Shown here one piece after another: positions 58,358-64,000 of a DNA stretch of 64,000 nucleotides. The notes under the pieces were generated by a model. It did no database searches. It saw nothing but the letters and a program-made list of their open reading frames with translations, and was not told the origin of the DNA. The stretch comes from an uncultured Ectothiorhodospiraceae bacterium. Lineage in GTDB: Bacteria > Pseudomonadota > Gammaproteobacteria > S012-40. The stretch lies in contig CALZJE010000010.1 in NCBI GenBank assembly GCA_945787715.1, forward strand, positions 17,141 through 81,140, given 5' to 3'. Each line of letters starts with the position of its first letter. Within the stretch, counting starts at the first letter, position 1. A program made the translations under genes and the position numbers.

Positions 58358-59788
58358 TTAAACGAAATAGCTAAATTTTCGCTCGTAGTCAAGTGTCATA
58401 CTGAAGGGAAATTGCTCATAAGACCAGACGTGCAGCTGCTCAGGCAAGACGGTGCCCGGCAACAGCACTGCTAAACGTGGCCGCAGGTCGTCATCATCCG
58501 AAAGGTAACCACGCCTGAGCTGAATATGCACGATCAGGCTATCTGCCCTGTATTCCAAACGAAAGGCCCCGGTGAGTCTGAGAGCGATATCCTGGTGGAC
58601 ATACAATGCGTCCTTATATTGCCCTACATGCGTACCATCCACTAGCTGATCTTTATCACGACCTTTTAGGGCCATAATAGGTAAGGTTAATTTCTCCCTA
58701 AATGAGATACCCACTTGATTGCATGCCCTCTCAATATCCTCTTGCGACAACAGGCGCGCCACATCCCCCGTCTGGTAACGCATCAAAGGAAGGGCGGCTT
58801 GCGTATCGGCCATCGAAATGGTGAGTTGGCCGTAACCTGGTTCGTCTGCCTCCAGGGTTTCAACGTATAGCCGTAGCGGGTTGTAGACGAAAAGCATGGG
58901 CAGTGGTGCCGTCTCTGGCTCGAGTCCAAACAGAGCCTTGAAAAAATCCTGATTGGCATGGGCCAAACGGCGCAATTTGATGGTCTCTGGTGTCTCATAA
59001 AAGAGGTTGAGGCCGAGCTCCCCGATGCCCATGGAGGAGCCGATCAGCCCCATGCTCGGGTCATCGGCATTCAGCTGGAATTGACCAGCGAGATAATTGC
59101 GGTAATTTTCACCAAAGGTTTCCTCCCCGATAATCAGGTGTGTTCGGTAACGTCCCCAATCCAACCCCTGGTCGCGTGCATAATCGGTCAGTAGCTTCAA
59201 GAATAAGGGGTCACCGACCAGGATAATCTGCTCATAGAAACGCCCGATTTCGCTTGCTAGCGCGACAGCCATGTCCTCGCGTACGCTGGTTTCCGCAATG
59301 GTGACGCTATTTGAGGAAAAGCGGACACCCATGGGCAGGCAGTTAATCAATAAGGTTTTTTTTTGATCTACCTGAAATGCGTATTGGAGGCCAAGATCAA
59401 TTTCATCGGCGGCATGCCTTGCTTGTCTCCAGGTACTCAAACCAAAAGCCAAGCGGGTTCGCCCTTGACCAGAACTGGTCAGTACACCAGCCAGTTCGTC
59501 TAGAGTGCCGGGTACACATAGCTCTTCCAATGAGAAACGCCCGAACGTGTTGTCCTTGTTCAGCGTCGGGCATAACGAGCGGAAGTCCTTAACAGATTGG
59601 ATCTGCTCTGGGTTCAAGTCATGCGCGGCTAAGATTGTCCTGTAAGCAGAGACAGATGCCACAGCTCGACGAAAGGCACGTAAGACACGTCGCTCACCAC
59701 AGTCGAGGAGCTTCTGCGGTCTTGACCTGCTCAGTGCGTAGAGCATTAACTTTCGCAAACCTTTTTTATAATTAATCATCGCGCGCAC
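58358..59788 (-). CDS. PaaK/CapK-like adenylate-forming (phenylacetate-CoA ligase superfamily) protein
   Basis: LTSSGQGRTRLAFGLSTWRQARHAAD...LIIGEETFGENYRNYLA...GSSMGIGELGLNLFYETPE...LPLMRYQTGDVARLL...MALKGRDKDQLVDG. Confidence 0.75.
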   Translation of the reverse strand: MRAMINYKKGLRKLMLYALSRSRPQKLLDCGERRVLRAFRRAVASVSAYRTILAAHDLNPEQIQSVKDFRSLCPTLNKDNTFGRFSLEELCVPGTLDELAGVLTSSGQGRTRLAFGLSTWRQARHAADEIDLGLQYAFQVDQKKTLLINCLPMGVRFSSNSVTIAETSVREDMAVALASEIGRFYEQIILVGDPLFLKLLTDYARDQGLDWGRYRTHLIIGEETFGENYRNYLAGQFQLNADDPSMGLIGSSMGIGELGLNLFYETPETIKLRRLAHANQDFFKALFGLEPETAPLPMLFVYNPLRLYVETLEADEPGYGQLTISMADTQAALPLMRYQTGDVARLLSQEDIERACNQVGISFREKLTLPIMALKGRDKDQLVDGTHVGQYKDALYVHQDIALRLTGAFRLEYRADSLIVHIQLRRGYLSDDDDLRPRLAVLLPGTVLPEQLHVWSYEQFPFSMTLDYERKFSYFV

Positions 59789-60350
59789 CTGGAAGTGTTA
59801 AAATGTATTATTGCTATTTGATCCAACGCCTGTCTTGATAGATCGAGAGTCAACGTTTTGGTTATGCCGGCAATCAAGAGCACGGTGTTTCGAATTGTAT
59901 ATTGAGCATCTGGAGAAATATAATCTACGTTACGAAGTGACAAAAACCTGTAATAATCCATGTTTGATTGTCGTACTTAATTTTTTAATTTGCAAGTATA
60001 AGCCCGTCGTATAACAGGAACAGCCGAGTTATCGTCAATTCTCTAGAAATGCAAACATTTAAATTTCTTTAGAATCATTAACTGCACATGAAAACACTTT
60101 TCATTGATTAACAAAGATAACACCGTGTATGTATATCCGGCCATTGCACTTTCACCGACTCCATAAACGAAATTACCTAGAATTGATGCCGCCAATATTT
60201 CTTGCTAGTTGAGTACTAGCTCTATCTCTGAGATTAGAAAAAGTGTCGCATTGATAAAATGATGAATTCACATCACGACTTAGAACTAGCTTCACAAGAT
60301 CGAATAACTTTTTGATTACTTCACAAAAGTTCAGCAGACTAATTTATATT

Positions 60351-61091
60351 TTAATCCAAATAATCAGACTCTAATCCTTCAGCAAAAGTTAAAAAAAGAT
60401 CTGGATACTTTTGACGCACACCCAATTCAAGATCCGCAATCTTTGCCAAGTAAGGTGTAACTGGCCCGTAATAATCAACTTCTGGACCAATGGGTTTAAA
60501 ACCAAACTCATAACGATGTAATAGTCTTAACAGAGTTTTTTCCATTGCAGCAAACCAGGCTGTAATGCCTCGACGCTTACTCTCTTGGTATAAAGTTTTA
60601 TAAAGTCCAAGCACTATTTCCGGCCTGTGTCGGCGTTCTATAATTCCTTTATTGATTTTCATTGCAGATGTCTCATTGGTATTGTCACTCGTACCAAATA
60701 AACCGTCCCCGCTTCGTCGTCGATAGGATTTTACAAGCGCCAAACGTGAAATTTCCGCAACATTAATGAACAATGGATTTTCATGAAGATCAAGACTTTT
60801 ATATTCATCAAAAAATTCACAGTGTTCAACTAAAGGAAAGCCAAAGCGAGAAGGTAATACCATGCGAACAGTACCCACTAATAATCCAACTTTATTTACT
60901 GCACCTACATGTATCGCAAAATCATCAAAAACATCTTCCTCCCTCTTGTCAGGATAATCTTCCTCGCGCAAAAAGCCAGTTTCCTCACAATAAATTTTAT
61001 AGCGTAATGCATAACTATCTTGCAAATATTTTGTATTATCAATGATAAAAAAATCGAAATGTGATGGCGATGCAACATTTCCGGTTACCAT
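60351..61091 (-). CDS. PEP-CTERM/exosortase system-associated acyltransferase (likely starts at MVTGNVASPSHFDFF; ORF-track start 61214)
   Basis: FDFFIIDNTKYLQDSYALRYKIYCEETGFLREEDYPDKREEDVFDDFAIHVGAVNKVGLLVGTVRMVLPS...EISRLALVKSYRRR...YKTLYQESKRRGITAWFAAMEKTLLRLLHRYEFGFKPIGPEVDYYGPVTPYLA. Confidence 0.88.
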   Translation of the reverse strand: MVTGNVASPSHFDFFIIDNTKYLQDSYALRYKIYCEETGFLREEDYPDKREEDVFDDFAIHVGAVNKVGLLVGTVRMVLPSRFGFPLVEHCEFFDEYKSLDLHENPLFINVAEISRLALVKSYRRRSGDGLFGTSDNTNETSAMKINKGIIERRHRPEIVLGLYKTLYQESKRRGITAWFAAMEKTLLRLLHRYEFGFKPIGPEVDYYGPVTPYLAKIADLELGVRQKYPDLFLTFAEGLESDYLD

Positions 61092-61291
61092 ACTCGTCTC
61101 CAAACTAATTCTCTCGGTAGCTAGAAGGCTGACTGAGAAAAGAGAGCCTACTGCGGAAAAGCTATAAATTTTATATCGGATAAATCCGATAGCTTTCCGT
61201 GAATTGCAACACAAAATATCAATATTCGCTTGAACATAAGGAGTTTGAGTTAGACCACAGTTGGAACTCGATGCTTATCTCATTTAATTAA

Positions 61292-62128
61292 TTAAGCATA
61301 AGAATTGTGAATTGATTGTGTATTGTTTTGTTTGAGATCTGCGACTAACTCTGGCTTTAATCCCTTTATGTACTCCGCGTAAAGGGCAGGACACTGTCGA
61401 CGAACACCTTCTTCAATTACTGCAAGTTCTGCTAGGTAAGGGGTAACGGGTCCGTAATAATCAACTTCTTCTCCGATGGGATTAAAGGCAAACTTGTAAC
61501 GATAAAGTAATCGTAACAAGGTTTTTTCCATTGCTGCGAACCAATGTGTAATGCCACGACGTTTGCTCTCTTGATATAAGATTTTATAAATACCAAGTAC
61601 AATTTCGGACCGATGCCGACGGTGCGGCACATTAGCATTAGCCTTTGTTTGAATTTCATCGTCCTCACTGATTGCCAGATCGTACAAACCATCACCTGCA
61701 CGGCGTCGGCATGACTTTATAAGTGCCAAACGCGAAACTTCTGCGGCAGTGGACAATAGAGGATTCGCAGGATTTACATAATCTGCACATTTGTCAAAAA
61801 GTTTGCAGTGCTTAAACAGGGGAAGTCCATGCGAAGAAGGCAGTACTAACCGTGCAGTACCCACTAACACACCAGCTTTATTAACAGCACCTATGTGAAT
61901 CGCTGATTCATCAAAAACATCCTTTTCAAACCGTTCTGGGTAATCTTTAGTAGAAAGAAAACCTAATTCTTCACAATAAATATCGTAGCGCAACGCATAA
62001 CTATCCGCTAAATAACGTGTATCATCGATAACAAAAAATTCAAAATGCGATTCAACCGCATCACCTCCAGTTTCTTTACTGCATTCCAAGTTAATAATTC
62101 TCCGGTTGAAATCTGCGTTAATGGCCAT
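61292..62128 (-). CDS. PEP-CTERM/exosortase system-associated acyltransferase, paralogue 2
   Basis: Strongly similar to 60351-61091 throughout (DSYALRYDIYCEELGFLSTKDYPERFEKDVFDESAIHIGAVNKAGVLVGTARLVLPSSHGLPLFKHCKLFD...). Confidence 0.88.
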   Translation of the reverse strand: MAINADFNRRIINLECSKETGGDAVESHFEFFVIDDTRYLADSYALRYDIYCEELGFLSTKDYPERFEKDVFDESAIHIGAVNKAGVLVGTARLVLPSSHGLPLFKHCKLFDKCADYVNPANPLLSTAAEVSRLALIKSCRRRAGDGLYDLAISEDDEIQTKANANVPHRRHRSEIVLGIYKILYQESKRRGITHWFAAMEKTLLRLLYRYKFAFNPIGEEVDYYGPVTPYLAELAVIEEGVRRQCPALYAEYIKGLKPELVADLKQNNTQSIHNSYA

Positions 62129-63781
62129 TTATCCTTAAAAGCAAGTTTAATTTTTAAAAGCGGGATTGAAGATTGTTTCTAAATTGCAGGGTTAATGCCA
62201 TAGAATTATGCCTAACATAAAAATTAGATTGGCAAATGTGATTTAGTTCACTTGAATGGTGTATAAAACCTACGCTTGAACGCTGACCTTTGACGATTTA
62301 CTTAAAGACTCAATGACTTACTATGACTTCTGATATTCAACAACGAAGTCTGAACAGGTAATGGAAAATTTGAAAAAATAAATATCGCAAGTCTCTCGCA
62401 AGGATTTAAAATAAAGAAAGCAGCGCCGGACGCTAATTTAAAACTGATTTTGTCGTGTAACAGAGACACAAGACGTAGTCACTCATGTCTACAATCTTTT
62501 CATAATATTCAAATATTAATAATTTCTCTTTATACACTTAATTGTTTGTCAATTTTCTATTCATTAAGAGCACTTCCCTTTTTTAATTAATATTATCTGT
62601 CAACGCTTTCATAGTTCGTTTAAATGGTTTGTCGATCAAACTTTCATCATAATGAATGAATCGATTGCCAGGATGTTTTACGATGAAATTGGTAAAACCA
62701 TATTGTCACAAGTAGAAACAACCCAAAAAAACTAATAGTCAATGCCCGCCAAAAAAATCATTAAACTGGTGAAGAATTGAGATTACTCGATTCTTTCTCA
62801 ATACGAATACGTTTATAAACAAAATGGAATAAGTAAAAAATTGCAGTACAACGATGATATAAAAAACCAGTCAATCGATTCTACGACTGGAAAACTCGTA
62901 CAGATGACGAGGACATAAATGCGCGAGCCAATAGATCCCAAAGAATATTCTCTTTCACTATAAGGGCGAATAGATGACAGCAGCTATCTTATATCCTCTT
63001 CATAACTTCTCTTATATTACAGGATGAATCATATACGACTGATGGTCCTGGGATCTGGATTTTTACATATCAGGTTACTAAACTTTATCGGCCACATCTT
63101 AGTCAAACCATTCAAGCCAAATAAATAACATCTGCGTTAATCCGAGAAAATTCTTCAACCCATGAGTTAATGCTCAACTACTGAGTTTTATCGCACTATA
63201 AATTCATGTCAAACTGATCTTTAATTGGGCTACACAGAGTAAAAAAAATACACTTGATGCAACATCAGCCAATTTCATGCAACCTTAATAATCTCACAAC
63301 AAAACAAATCAACAAATTGTCGGTTATATTTACACTATTATTTGTGCGATAATCCATCAAGCATCACATTCCCTAGAATTTTACTAAGCATTTCAAAATG
63401 ATAGCCTATGATGGCATCAAGTCTAAAAATATACCGGGACGGAAATTTTTACACTATCCTATTTAACAATAGTTCATTTTATGTTTTGTCTCTATGGAGA
63501 GATAACAACGACATATATAGTGTACAAAAAAACAAAACCGAACCAAATTCTGAGTATCTTAAGTAATTATTAACATACTAATATTTGTGAATTATTCTTA
63601 AGATTTTTAATCTCGCTCCATTTTAAAAACAGAGAGTAATTAGACAATACTTTTGTCGCTATTTGTAAAATAAATTCATTGGCGTATTACTTGCTGAGCT
63701 ATCTTATGAAAGAGAAATAAATTTTTTAGATCTTTCAATGAAAACATCAAATTAACTAATTAATTAGAAGAGAGGTGTATC

Positions 63782-64000
63782 ATGAAAAAGTCAATTATTT
63801 CAGCCGCCGTGGCTTCATTAGCAATTGTGTCTGGTAGTGCGTTGGCAGACCTATCTAATGATGCTTCTGCAAAAGTCTATGTTCAAGTAAGCCCTAATGT
63901 TGCTGTTATGTTTACAGAAGCACATGTTGATTTGGGTTCAGTGCAGATCGGAAAGTTTGGTGGTACTGCAACTTTCCGTGTTGATGCTAACGAAGAAGCT
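63782..64000 (+). CDS. Secreted protein, N-terminal part only (runs off the right edge)
   Basis: RBS agagaggtg, ATG at 63782, signal peptide MKKSIISAAVASLAIVSGSALA then DLSNDASAKVYVQVSPNVAVMFTEAHVDLGSVQIGKFGGTATFRVDANEEA; open to 64000. Confidence 0.85.
   Translation, partial: MKKSIISAAVASLAIVSGSALADLSNDASAKVYVQVSPNVAVMFTEAHVDLGSVQIGKFGGTATFRVDANEEA

Overview
This 64 kb window is an AT-rich gammaproteobacterial chromosome segment. Family calls are from reading translations by eye; no searches were run. Most of it is core genome in recognisable operons: sucAB-lpd-sucCD, fabA-fabB, pyrG-kdsA-eno-ftsB-ispD-ispF, tgt-yajC-secD-secF, purE-purK, an RND efflux pair, rlmF, monomeric isocitrate dehydrogenase and an exbB/exbD-like pair. 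Accessory content includes: a PEP-CTERM/exosortase theme (three PEP-CTERM-like secreted proteins and two tandem exosortase-associated acyltransferase paralogues, with no exosortase in the window); a CHASE/PAS hybrid histidine kinase; a fused glycosyltransferase-methyltransferase; a TPR/O-GlcNAc-transferase-like protein; and a MORN-repeat lipoprotein. Features absent from the ORF track but visible in the sequence: an edge-truncated OmpA/TSP3-repeat protein at 1-1040, a signal-peptide protein running off the right edge from 63782, three decayed genes (DUF3570, a C-type cytochrome tail, an IS1595-type transposase), two dispersed repeat families with two copies each (one ~180 bp with terminal inverted repeats), a 28-nt near-perfect palindrome, a 71-nt pure pyrimidine microsatellite tract, and several hairpin terminators, one of them inside the yajC-secD operon. 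I found no CRISPR array, rRNA, tRNA or prophage. The most promising leads are the acyltransferase/PEP-CTERM/adenylating-enzyme neighbourhood at 57-62 kb, the paired repeats, and the orphan locus at 39.57-40.04 kb. None is proven to be a new system.
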